Source: JACKPD01 sp034003145
Lineage (GTDB): Bacteria > Spirochaetota > Spirochaetia > CADAEX01
Assembly (NCBI GenBank): GCA_034003145.1
Contig: JAVEZE010000082.1
Coordinates: forward strand, 1-12,931
Direction of reading: 5' to 3'
Length of the DNA stretch: 12,931 nt
The position numbers were made by a program, and so were the translations under genes. The notes beneath the pieces are model-generated. The model saw nothing but the letters and a program-made list of their open reading frames with translations, searched no databases and was not told the origin of the DNA. Shown here in pieces: positions 1 through 6,076 of this stretch (its first letter is position 1; each line of letters opens with the position of its first letter).

Positions 1-136
1 ATGTCAGGCTGATGAAAATAATTATAAATAAATATAGCTGCCTAAAATGATATCATATAACAAACTGATTATCAACGAAAATGAAAAAACCCTGATACTT
101 ATTCCCAAAAAAATATTAAATCAATACAATAGGCAT

Positions 137-526
137 ATGGAATATCTTTATATTGCTATCGGAAGCGGGACAGGCGGGCTGCTCAGGTATCTGCTGTCAA
201 AATGGGCACACAGCCTTTCCGGAACATCCTTTCCGGTAGGAACCCTTGCTGTCAATCTTACAGGCTGTCTCTTGATCGGTTTTTTTTCAGGGGTTTTTGA
301 AAAATGGATAATATCGCCTAATATCAGGCTTTTTATTTTTGTCGGTCTCGCTGGTGGCTTTACTACATTTTCCGCGTACGGACTTGAGACATTCAATCTG
401 TTCGCAAAAGCCGAGATACAGGCTGCTGTTTTGAATATTCTGATTAATACAATAATTGGAATAAGCCTGATTTTTCTCGGGTTTGCCCTGTCGCAGCTGG
501 TACTTAAAACAGGCAGGGGTGTTTAA
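137..526 (+). CDS. crcB: CrcB/FluC-type fluoride ion channel
   Basis: A 129-residue, four-helix membrane protein of the CrcB/FluC family, which exports fluoride through a dual-topology dimer in the inner membrane. The family signatures are visible: the N-terminal G-x-x-x-R-Y stretch with R17, the VGTLAVNLTG segment with pore Asn N40, and GGFTTFSAY at residues 73-81, which holds the central Na+ site and the first pore Phe (F78). The second Phe-box position is Tyr (Y81) instead of the usual Phe. The frame is open to an ATG at 47, but those 30 extra residues are polar, precede the first helix and have no family counterpart, so I chose the ATG at 137. The ribosome site there is weak (AGG very close to the ATG), so the start is less certain than the identity. 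The gene converges on the DUF59-like gene with 27 bases between them. Confidence 0.9.
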   Translation: MEYLYIAIGSGTGGLLRYLLSKWAHSLSGTSFPVGTLAVNLTGCLLIGFFSGVFEKWIISPNIRLFIFVGLAGGFTTFSAYGLETFNLFAKAEIQAAVLNILINTIIGISLIFLGFALSQLVLKTGRGV

Positions 527-553
527 GAGCGGGGAACTGCAAAATACAGTTGC

Positions 554-829
554 TTAGATAACTTCAACATCAAGATCCGGGAAATATTTGTCAAATTCAT
601 TTTTGAGATCTCTCATAATCGACTGTCTTAGTGTTTCGTTTACAATACTGCAAACCATACAGGTTGAACGGGGTTCTCCTATATCTGTCTGCACAAGAAG
701 TTTTTTCTGGCTTTCACTGTAAGTAACTTTTTTTACAAGGTTAAGTTCCGATACCGTGCGGAAGGTTTCAGGTTCCTTAACATTATCCAGTACCGAATCA
801 ATCTTTTTTTTCATATCCTCAGTTATCAT
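554..829 (-). CDS. MIP18/DUF59-like Fe-S assembly domain protein (91 aa)
   Basis: A small soluble protein resembling the MIP18/DUF59 (SufT/PaaD-type) family, whose members take part in Fe-S cluster assembly or metallocentre maturation. What is seen: an initial helix with VKEPE at 17-21 (family V-x-D-P-E), SELNLVKKV at 27-35 (family d-L-G-l-V), a beta strand LLVQTD, then C57-M-V-C60 where the family has its conserved Cys, followed by an amphipathic helix. The E-P-E instead of D-P-E, and the C-x-x-C, are departures from the classical pattern. It is the last gene of the ArsA operon; its ATG lies inside the end of the 216-aa gene (11-base overlap) and has an AGGGA site 5' of it, so translation is probably coupled. 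The function here is inferred from fold resemblance and context; a distant NifU-like role is also possible. Confidence 0.6.
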   Translation of the reverse strand: MITEDMKKKIDSVLDNVKEPETFRTVSELNLVKKVTYSESQKKLLVQTDIGEPRSTCMVCSIVNETLRQSIMRDLKNEFDKYFPDLDVEVI

Positions 830-1469
830 TCTTTTTCCCTTTTATATAAAAAATATCAAGAGCTGCCGCTGCTGATTTCAGGAATTTAAAAAGCTCTCCC
901 TTGACCGGTTTGATGAAAATAAAAAAATTTTTGTTATCCGGAAAACAGCAGAAATGACGGAGGTGCTTAATGGATTCTGTTTTTTCAATAAAATTTACCA
1001 GCAGTTTTTCAACACTCTGTGTTCTTGAAAGGAGATAAAAGGTTATTCCTTCTGATGAATATTCAGTTTGTTTAAAACTTTCGTAACCGGAAATAAGGCT
1101 TCTGGCGGATTTTATGTATTTCTCTGAAACAATGTGCCCTTCTCCTGCCAGTTTGCCGTCAGCCTTGAGATTGAGGTAGTATCTGTCATATTTTGTAGTA
1201 AGCAGCGAAACAGGAAAATAAAGGACAGACTGCCGCGGGAGCATTGTAATTGTACCGTTTGCCTCCCTGAACATACCTTTCATTTTATATTTAAAATTAT
1301 ATCCTATTGTTCCCCCAATATTCACATATTCAGTATCTAAAGGCTTAAATGCCTCTTCAGCTTCCCTGCTGATCCAGCCTGACATCCATGCGTTTTTTTT
1401 CTTTCCCCTGAAATATCCGAGAGTTGCAACAAGCGCCAGCGCCAGCAGCGGAACAATATAAATATTCAT
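819..1469 (-). CDS. Membrane-anchored protein of unknown function (216 aa)
   Basis: I do not recognise this family. Residues 2-20 form one hydrophobic segment followed by a basic stretch (RGKKK), which fits an N-terminal signal anchor with the rest of the chain on the cytoplasmic side; no lipobox or clear signal-peptidase site is seen. The rest looks like a mixed alpha/beta globular domain rich in Lys, Tyr and Phe, with a C-C pair in HFCCF near residue 174 and no known catalytic motif. Its ATG overlaps the arsA stop in an ATGA tetranucleotide and has an AGAGGT ribosome site inside arsA; its own end overlaps the DUF59-like gene. This coupling suggests that it works with the ATPase, for example as its membrane dock, but that is inference from context only. 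Confidence 0.75.
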   Translation of the reverse strand: MNIYIVPLLALALVATLGYFRGKKKNAWMSGWISREAEEAFKPLDTEYVNIGGTIGYNFKYKMKGMFREANGTITMLPRQSVLYFPVSLLTTKYDRYYLNLKADGKLAGEGHIVSEKYIKSARSLISGYESFKQTEYSSEGITFYLLSRTQSVEKLLVNFIEKTESIKHLRHFCCFPDNKNFFIFIKPVKGELFKFLKSAAAALDIFYIKGKKNDN

Positions 1470-2398
1470 TTATTACCTCTGGTTGTTTCTATAATATTAT
1501 CTACAAGATCGGCAATCTGAATTCTTCCAAGATCTTCCCTTCTTATCAACCCTTCAGGCAGCAGAAATGCAGGAAAAAGAGGGAAATTCTCAAGTTTATT
1601 CTTGATATTATCGTTTATTTTGATATCAGGATTAGCCTTGTTTAAGCATATGCTGTTGATAGTTACATCAAGTTTTGCAAGTTCCTTCAGGATTCTTGAA
1701 GATTCCGAAAGAGAAAGCTCATCGTGGTTCATTACAATTGTCATATAACTCTCGCGGGAAAAAATAAGATGGAGTTTTTTCAGCCTCTCTCTAATTGATC
1801 CCAGTTTTCCAAAGACTGCGTCATCTTTTTTATCTGATGCTCCCTTTATTACAGCTGCATCCGGGTTGAGTTTTAAAACTGTACCCCTTTTTTCAAGAAT
1901 CCTTTCCCTCATGTTTTTCAGCTCATTTATCCACATCATTGATATTGAGGGCATTGCAAGAAACCGCAGAGTAAGGGCAGTAGGCGGTGTGTCAAAGATT
2001 ATATAATCATACTTGCTGTGCCAGGTTTCATAGATGTGTTCTATGGCCCAAAGGACTGCGTATTCCTCAGTGCCGGGTGAATATTTAAGAATGCTCATAT
2101 AGGAATCAATATTAATTCCTATATTGTATCTATAGGTATCGCGTATTTCATTTTTGCTGTCATGCAGATATTTTTTAACCCATTTGCCAAGATCAATTTC
2201 TATTCCGTCAAGATCAGGTGCAAGGCTGCTTTTTTCATTTTCAAGGTGGCAGTAAAAAACATCTCCAAGATTGTGAGCAGGGTCAAGAGATACAATAAGA
2301 ACCTTATAGCCTTTGCGGCTAAGCTGAAAAGCTACTGATGAAGAGATGGTTGTCTTTCCGACTCCTCCCTTTCCCATAAAAAAAAGAACTTTTTTCAT
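1466..2398 (-). CDS. ArsA/GET3-family ATPase
   Basis: A 310-residue single-copy ArsA/GET3/TRC40-type P-loop ATPase of the SIMIBI class, which normally works as a nucleotide-gated dimer. Motifs in order: deviant Walker A GKGGVGKTT at 9-17 with the intermonomer Lys K10; switch I SLDPAHNLGD at 37-46 with catalytic D39; PGTEEY at 108-113, matching the GET3 PG-x-x-E region; switch II DTPPTALTLR at 136-145; and a C-terminal MNHDELSLSES that matches the family's adenine-side loop. The zinc-binding C-x-x-C of eukaryotic GET3 and the metal-binding Cys triad of arsenite-pump ArsA are not visible, so neither tail-anchored protein targeting nor arsenite export can be assumed. No arsB, arsR or arsD is nearby. 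The start has a strong GGAGGA ribosome site 9 bases upstream. It is translationally coupled to the membrane-anchored gene downstream. Confidence 0.9.
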   Translation of the reverse strand: MKKVLFFMGKGGVGKTTISSSVAFQLSRKGYKVLIVSLDPAHNLGDVFYCHLENEKSSLAPDLDGIEIDLGKWVKKYLHDSKNEIRDTYRYNIGINIDSYMSILKYSPGTEEYAVLWAIEHIYETWHSKYDYIIFDTPPTALTLRFLAMPSISMMWINELKNMRERILEKRGTVLKLNPDAAVIKGASDKKDDAVFGKLGSIRERLKKLHLIFSRESYMTIVMNHDELSLSESSRILKELAKLDVTINSICLNKANPDIKINDNIKNKLENFPLFPAFLLPEGLIRREDLGRIQIADLVDNIIETTRGNK

Positions 2399-2440
2399 TC
2401 AGCATTCCTCCGGGTAACACAGCATGAAGAATTATAGGGT

Positions 2441-2728
2441 TTAATCAACATCAAGAATACCTGTAAGGCCGGCAAGCGCGTCTTGGGCAAAATCCGCTCT
2501 TACAGTCATAAGCCTTATTTCGTCTTCAAGATAAGGGATAAGCTCCATTGCCATCGCGGCAGGAGGAGAGGGGAGCCCTACAAAACTGCCCATAAGGAGA
2601 ATGACGAAAATATTTTCCATCTCCTTGAGTTCAAATTCCACCATTTCAGTAGCTTTGTCGCGTTGAACCTGAAATGCTGTTTCCCAGAAAATGTCCCATA
2701 CTCTGCGGATATTTTTGAAAGTGATCAT
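2441..2728 (-). CDS. Unknown 95-aa protein preceding the ArsA ATPase
   Basis: I do not recognise this protein. It has a basic, aromatic N-terminal helix (WDIFWETAFQ), an acidic helix (EFELKEMEN), then a hydrophobic stretch IFVILLMGSFVGLPSPPAA around residues 40-58 and an acidic, Asp-rich C-terminal part. The hydrophobic stretch with a central Pro pair is short for a membrane span; it could be a re-entrant or client-type segment bound by the ATPase, but this is inference. It has no cysteines. It is 42 bases upstream of arsA on the same strand, with only a modest AAGG ribosome site, and is separated from cstA by a hairpin. It is likely the first gene of the ArsA block. Reality as a gene rests on its position, length and codon pattern. 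Confidence 0.65.
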   Translation of the reverse strand: MITFKNIRRVWDIFWETAFQVQRDKATEMVEFELKEMENIFVILLMGSFVGLPSPPAAMAMELIPYLEDEIRLMTVRADFAQDALAGLTGILDVD

Positions 2729-2756
2729 TATTCTGCCTTGATTTTTCTTTATAATC

Positions 2757-2793
2757 AGGAAAGCCTGTCATTATAAATGAATCAGGCTTTCCT
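2757..2793 (-). repeat. Strong hairpin between cstA and the ArsA block
   Basis: Perfect 11-bp inverted repeat (AGGAAAGCCTG at 2757-2767, CAGGCTTTCCT at 2783-2793). The 15-base spacer can extend it with a further 5-bp TCATT/AATGA pairing. On the minus strand, the direction of cstA transcription, no U-run follows, so it is not a canonical terminator for cstA; it may reduce readthrough or mark an mRNA processing or stability site. On the plus strand only TTTT follows. A TATAAT (complement of 2770-2775) lies in the loop region with TTAAAA 17 bases upstream, so the same DNA could hold a promoter for the 95-aa gene. Confidence 0.6.
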
Positions 2794-2820
2794 TTTAAAA
2801 ATAATATTTGAAAAAATGTA

Positions 2821-4503
2821 TTAAACTACTTTTTCAGATTTGAAATTTTTTGAAAACTGCATAATCATAACTACATTCATTACAAGCATGATAAGAGTTA
2901 TCACTCCGACTACAACACCGGTGGTGACATTTTTCACGTTAGCCATATCCTTGAAATGAAGAGGAATAATTACTAATTCATACCAGATAAGACCTGCAGT
3001 TACTGTAATCCACAGTAGTATAGCTGGATAAAGAACAAGGTTTGTGTATTTTTCGTTCAGTTTTTTCTTGACCCAGAGGGCTGCTGTAAGCATTACAATT
3101 GAGGCAATAAGCTGGTTTGCGCCTGAGAACGCAGGCCAAAGTACTGTATAGTTACCTGTCCATGCAAGACCGATACCTGCAACAGCGATAACTGCTGATG
3201 CTACCCATTTGTTCGCTAAAAATTCATAAGCGCCAGGTGATTTTTCCTTGAGAGGAAGCGCCAGTTCGCCAACTATATAGCGGCCAAGCCTGTTTGTTGT
3301 GTCAAGCGTGGTAAGTGCAAATGATGATACCCAGATAGCTGCAAACAGTGCCATAAACTGCTGTGTCATGAACGGGAAAGCTGCATTAACCATGGCACCG
3401 TATGACTGTGTAAACCTTGGAAGCGCACCTGTTGACATTACCTTGTCGCCAAGAGCAAGTATTCCGAACCCTGAGATTGAAACCACTACTATTGTTGAAA
3501 GGAACCCTTCTGTAAGCATAGCCCCGTATCCGACAAACAGTGAGTCTTTTTCATCCCGCAGCTGTTTGGAGCTTGTACCGGACGCAACAAGTGAGTGGAA
3601 TCCTGATAAAGCACCGCATGCGATTACAAGGGGAACTGTAGGCCAGAAAGGAGAAGGCTGCCCGCCAATAACCTTTGCGCTGAAGCTTGTAAAAACAGGA
3701 ACTGAATCAAAACCCTTGAATGCGATAAGCGCTGCAAGGCCGCCTGCCAGCAGTCCGAAATAAAGAAGGAATGAGTTAAGATAATCCCTGGGCTGAAGCA
3801 GTATGCTTACAGGAAGGGATGATGCTATAACTACATAAAAGAACAGAACAACATACCATACATTTGAGGATGCTTTGATGCCTGCTTTTGATCCGATCCA
3901 GAAAGCTGCAACAAGAAGAACAAGGCCGATAACAGTACTCACGCCGATACCGAGTTTTGTCTTGTACATCAGGTACCCCAGAATTATTGCCGCTGCGCAG
4001 AAAAGGAAGAATGTAGATGCTACTTCTCCATTTCCGGATGCAAACTGTCCAGCTACAATAGCTCCGAATGCTGCTACAACAAGTATGCACAGGAACAGTA
4101 TAAACCATCCAAATGATTTTCCCGCTTTTTTCCCGATAAGGTCCTGTGCTACAAACTGTACAGATCTTCCGTCATATCTTACTGATGCTGTCAGCGACAG
4201 ATAATCATGGATAGCTCCGATAAAGATGTTTCCGAACCATATCCAAAGCAGTCCGGGAAGCCATCCCCATGCCACAGCCATCGCAGGGCCTACTATCGGG
4301 CCTGCTCCCGCGATTGATGCAAAGTGATGCCCGAAAAGGACAAACTTGCTGGTTGGAACATAGTCAACACCATCGCTCAGCCGTTTTGACGGAGCTTCTG
4401 GTGCATCCTGAGATTTAAGTAAATTTGTCTGGAGTTTTTTACCAAATGTAAAATAAAAACCCAGATAAATCACCAGCGCCGCAAGAGTAATAATGGTACT
4501 CAT
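2821..4503 (-). CDS. cstA: CstA-family carbon-starvation transporter
   Basis: A 560-residue polytopic inner-membrane protein of the CstA family, whose E. coli members CstA and BtsT import pyruvate (peptide uptake has also been ascribed to CstA). The family hallmark is intact: DGVDYVPTSKFVLFG at 44-58 followed by HHFASIAGAGPIVGPA at 59-74, then GNIFIGAIHDY and, further on, GFHSLVASGTSSKQL. About fifteen hydrophobic segments are visible. It is clearly shorter than the roughly 700-residue enterobacterial proteins, a known compact form of the family. The ATG has a near-ideal GGGAGG ribosome site (complement of 4509-4514), and a TTGACA-17-TACGAT promoter lies a short distance upstream, predicting a leader of about 26 bases. 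Its substrate here is unknown; pyruvate or another small carboxylate is likeliest. It is the last identifiable function before the hairpin and the ArsA block. Confidence 0.93.
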   Translation of the reverse strand: MSTIITLAALVIYLGFYFTFGKKLQTNLLKSQDAPEAPSKRLSDGVDYVPTSKFVLFGHHFASIAGAGPIVGPAMAVAWGWLPGLLWIWFGNIFIGAIHDYLSLTASVRYDGRSVQFVAQDLIGKKAGKSFGWFILFLCILVVAAFGAIVAGQFASGNGEVASTFFLFCAAAIILGYLMYKTKLGIGVSTVIGLVLLVAAFWIGSKAGIKASSNVWYVVLFFYVVIASSLPVSILLQPRDYLNSFLLYFGLLAGGLAALIAFKGFDSVPVFTSFSAKVIGGQPSPFWPTVPLVIACGALSGFHSLVASGTSSKQLRDEKDSLFVGYGAMLTEGFLSTIVVVSISGFGILALGDKVMSTGALPRFTQSYGAMVNAAFPFMTQQFMALFAAIWVSSFALTTLDTTNRLGRYIVGELALPLKEKSPGAYEFLANKWVASAVIAVAGIGLAWTGNYTVLWPAFSGANQLIASIVMLTAALWVKKKLNEKYTNLVLYPAILLWITVTAGLIWYELVIIPLHFKDMANVKNVTTGVVVGVITLIMLVMNVVMIMQFSKNFKSEKVV

Positions 4504-4697
4504 TAATACCTCCCTAAATAATTTTTTATAGCTAAATCGTAATCCTGCACTGGATGGTTGTCAATTGATTTATGTTTTAAACAATGCAATATTGCGTTTT
4601 CCACTGGATAATTTCTCCGATTGGAGGAAATATAAAATTTATAAAGGGGAAAAATGATTTTATCCCGGACTTCATAATATTCATCAACTTCATCCAA
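4503..4697 (-). CDS. Doubtful 64-aa ORF upstream of cstA
   Basis: A 64-codon frame whose stop overlaps the cstA start (TAATG), which could mean translational coupling. Its C-terminal part (an H-P pair around residue 48 and a final Y-L-G-R-Y) faintly recalls YbdD/YjiX (DUF466), small proteins encoded next to cstA in enterobacteria, though there the small gene lies downstream. Against it: the only usable start is TTG at 4697 with no ribosome site, no internal start exists, and the cstA promoter and an operator-like palindrome lie within it. I consider it more likely non-coding control DNA, but list it because the coupling and the neighbour are suggestive. Confidence 0.25.
   Translation of the reverse strand: MDEVDEYYEVRDKIIFPLYKFYISSNRRNYPVENAILHCLKHKSIDNHPVQDYDLAIKNYLGRY
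4536..4564 (-). promoter_or_regulatory. Sigma70-type promoter of cstA
   Basis: On the minus strand a perfect -35 hexamer TTGACA (complement of 4559-4564) is followed by a 17-base spacer and a -10 TACGAT (complement of 4536-4541; 4 of 6 matches to TATAAT). The predicted transcription start is near 4529, giving a short leader that holds the GGGAGG ribosome site and the cstA ATG. The combination of exact -35, ideal spacing and right distance makes chance unlikely, though no start has been mapped. Confidence 0.6.
4583..4598. promoter_or_regulatory. Palindromic operator candidate upstream of cstA
   Basis: A perfect 10-bp palindrome GCAATATTGC (4586-4595) extends, after one mismatch on each side, by two more pairs. 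Its centre lies about 61.5 bases upstream of the predicted cstA start, the usual position of a class I activator site. An 8-base direct repeat CACTGGAT lies on either side of it (4548-4555, within the promoter spacer, and 4602-4609). E. coli cstA is activated by cAMP-CRP, but this site does not match the E. coli CRP consensus, so the binding protein is unknown. Confidence 0.35.
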
Positions 4698-4784
4698 AAA
4701 ACATATTTTAACTACATAAAAATCAATTTGATATTATAATAATCATATAAATATCAAAAATATCCAGATAAGGATTGAAAAAAA

Positions 4785-5927
4785 ATGGCAAAAAAATTAA
4801 AAACTGAACAGAAAAAAGCTCGCATAATCCGTTATGCCATACTTGGGTTTGTTTTGCTGGTCTCAACTGCAGGAGGGCTTCTGCACCAGTACGGCGGCGC
4901 ATACAAGGTTGTGACATTTGACGCTCTCTGCCCTTTCGGCGGCCTTGAGGCATTGTACAGCCTGATATTTACTGGAACATTTCTCAAAAGAACTGCTGCA
5001 AGCAATATAATTCTTTTGGCAGCTGTTATACTTCTTGCGTTTGTTTTCAGAAGAACATTCTGCGGCAATATATGTCCTCTTGGAACACTTCAGGAGCTTT
5101 TTCAGAAACTACGCGGAAAATTCCTTAAAAAAAGGTTTGTAATTCCGGAAAAAGCTGACAAATATCTCCGTTATCTTAAATATCTTGTTATGGTGTTTTT
5201 TCTGGCAGCAACTTTCAGGCTTGGATATCTGGTAATAAGACCATATGACCCCTGGGGAGCTTATCACCATCTTACTTCCAAAGATCTTTTTATTGAATTC
5301 CCGATAGGTTTTGCTGTTCTTGTGGCAGCTCTTATTGGATCATTTCTTTATGACAGATTTTTCTGCAAATATTTGTGTCCCATGGGAGCATTTCTGGGGA
5401 TTGCCGGTAAAGCAGGGTTTTTCAGGATTAAAAGGGTAGACGCAACCTGTATCCATTGCAACCTTTGCACAAAGGCGTGTCCGGTAAACATCAAAGTTCA
5501 TGAACTCACAGAAGTTCTTGATGCAGAATGTATAAGCTGTAATGAATGTGTCAACAAATGCCCTGTGGAAAACACGCTTGTTATAACCTCTGTGTCAGGT
5601 AAAAAGACAATAAAACCTCTTACACTTACAATAATTACTTTTGCCGTGTTTTTCAGCATAATTGCGATTGGAAACATTACAGGAAATTTCAAATATTTTG
5701 ATACTCTTGGAAAAGCTGAAAGTATTGAAAAGTTTAATCCTGATAATATTAAAGGTTCATCAACTTTCAGGTCTGTAATTAACGCGACAGGCATTCCTGA
5801 AAGTGACTTTATTTCTGAATTCGGGATAACACCTCAAATGCTTGACACAGGAATCAAGGAAAGCGGAGTAGAGCCCTCCCGGGTAAGGGATTATATAAGG
5901 GAACTTCAGGCAAAAGCAGCGCAGTAA
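4785..5927 (+). CDS. NapH/YccM-like membrane polyferredoxin
   Basis: A 380-residue membrane electron-transfer protein with several spans and two [4Fe-4S] ferredoxin-type clusters, of the NapH/NosR-C/YccM group that passes electrons between the quinone pool and periplasmic or cytoplasmic partners. Seen in order: a basic N-terminus and first span (about 14-33), a C-P motif at C49, the C93-G-N-I-C97-P and C194-K-Y-L-C198-P motifs typical of the family, then two C-x2-C-x2-C-x3-C-P cluster motifs (C222, C225, C228, C232; C249, C252, C255, C259). A final span follows near 280-298, and then a roughly 75-residue soluble tail beginning around IKGSSTFRSV, the K-G-s-x-T tail common in such proteins of anaerobes. 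Its partner enzyme is not in the window, so it could serve nitrate, sulfur or Fe-S maturation pathways. AAGGA precedes the ATG by 10 bases. It is divergent from cstA. Confidence 0.85.
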   Translation: MAKKLKTEQKKARIIRYAILGFVLLVSTAGGLLHQYGGAYKVVTFDALCPFGGLEALYSLIFTGTFLKRTAASNIILLAAVILLAFVFRRTFCGNICPLGTLQELFQKLRGKFLKKRFVIPEKADKYLRYLKYLVMVFFLAATFRLGYLVIRPYDPWGAYHHLTSKDLFIEFPIGFAVLVAALIGSFLYDRFFCKYLCPMGAFLGIAGKAGFFRIKRVDATCIHCNLCTKACPVNIKVHELTEVLDAECISCNECVNKCPVENTLVITSVSGKKTIKPLTLTIITFAVFFSIIAIGNITGNFKYFDTLGKAESIEKFNPDNIKGSSTFRSVINATGIPESDFISEFGITPQMLDTGIKESGVEPSRVRDYIRELQAKAAQ

Positions 5928-6020
5928 ATGTAAAATATTTGTAAAAGTTTTTAATCCTGATTAATAATTTCTTGCAGTATTACATATATGATCGTACTAT
6001 CTATCTATTGATTTAAATTG

Positions 6021-6049
6021 AAGCCGGAATTAGCTAACCGGCTTTTTTT
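6021..6049 (+). terminator. Rho-independent terminator
   Basis: Seven-base stem AAGCCGG (6021-6027) / CCGGCTT (6038-6044) with a 10-base loop containing the palindrome TTAGCTAA, followed by a run of seven T (6043-6049). This is a canonical intrinsic terminator about 95 bases after the polyferredoxin stop. It ends only 27 bases before the acyl-CoA ligase ATG, so it also sits in that gene's presumed leader. Confidence 0.8.
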
Positions 6050-6076
6050 ACATAAAAAGCTGAAAGAAGGAACATT

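Noticed and set aside
1..25. AGGCTGATGA near the left edge recalls the 3' part of a fluoride (crcB) riboswitch.
   Set aside because: Only about ten bases resemble it, the expected GC-rich pseudoknot partner after GATG is absent (A/T follows), and the 5' half lies outside the window. An RNA-family model search with upstream sequence would decide.
47..136. Longer N-terminus for the fluoride channel.
   Set aside because: The 30 added residues are polar, unlike the family, which begins almost directly with the first helix; no ribosome site precedes the ATG at 47.
535..551. AACTG/CAGTT inverted repeat between the converging fluoride channel and DUF59-like genes as a terminator.
   Set aside because: The stem is only 5 bp and no T-run follows on either strand.
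1466..2398. Arsenical pump ATPase (arsenic resistance) assignment.
   Set aside because: It is a single-domain ATPase without visible arsenite-binding Cys residues and without arsB, arsD or arsR near it; only the broader ArsA/GET3 family can be supported.
3299..3763. 154-codon open frame antisense to cstA.
   Set aside because: It lies wholly inside a well-conserved gene, has no recognisable domain and shows no ribosome site; it is a shadow.
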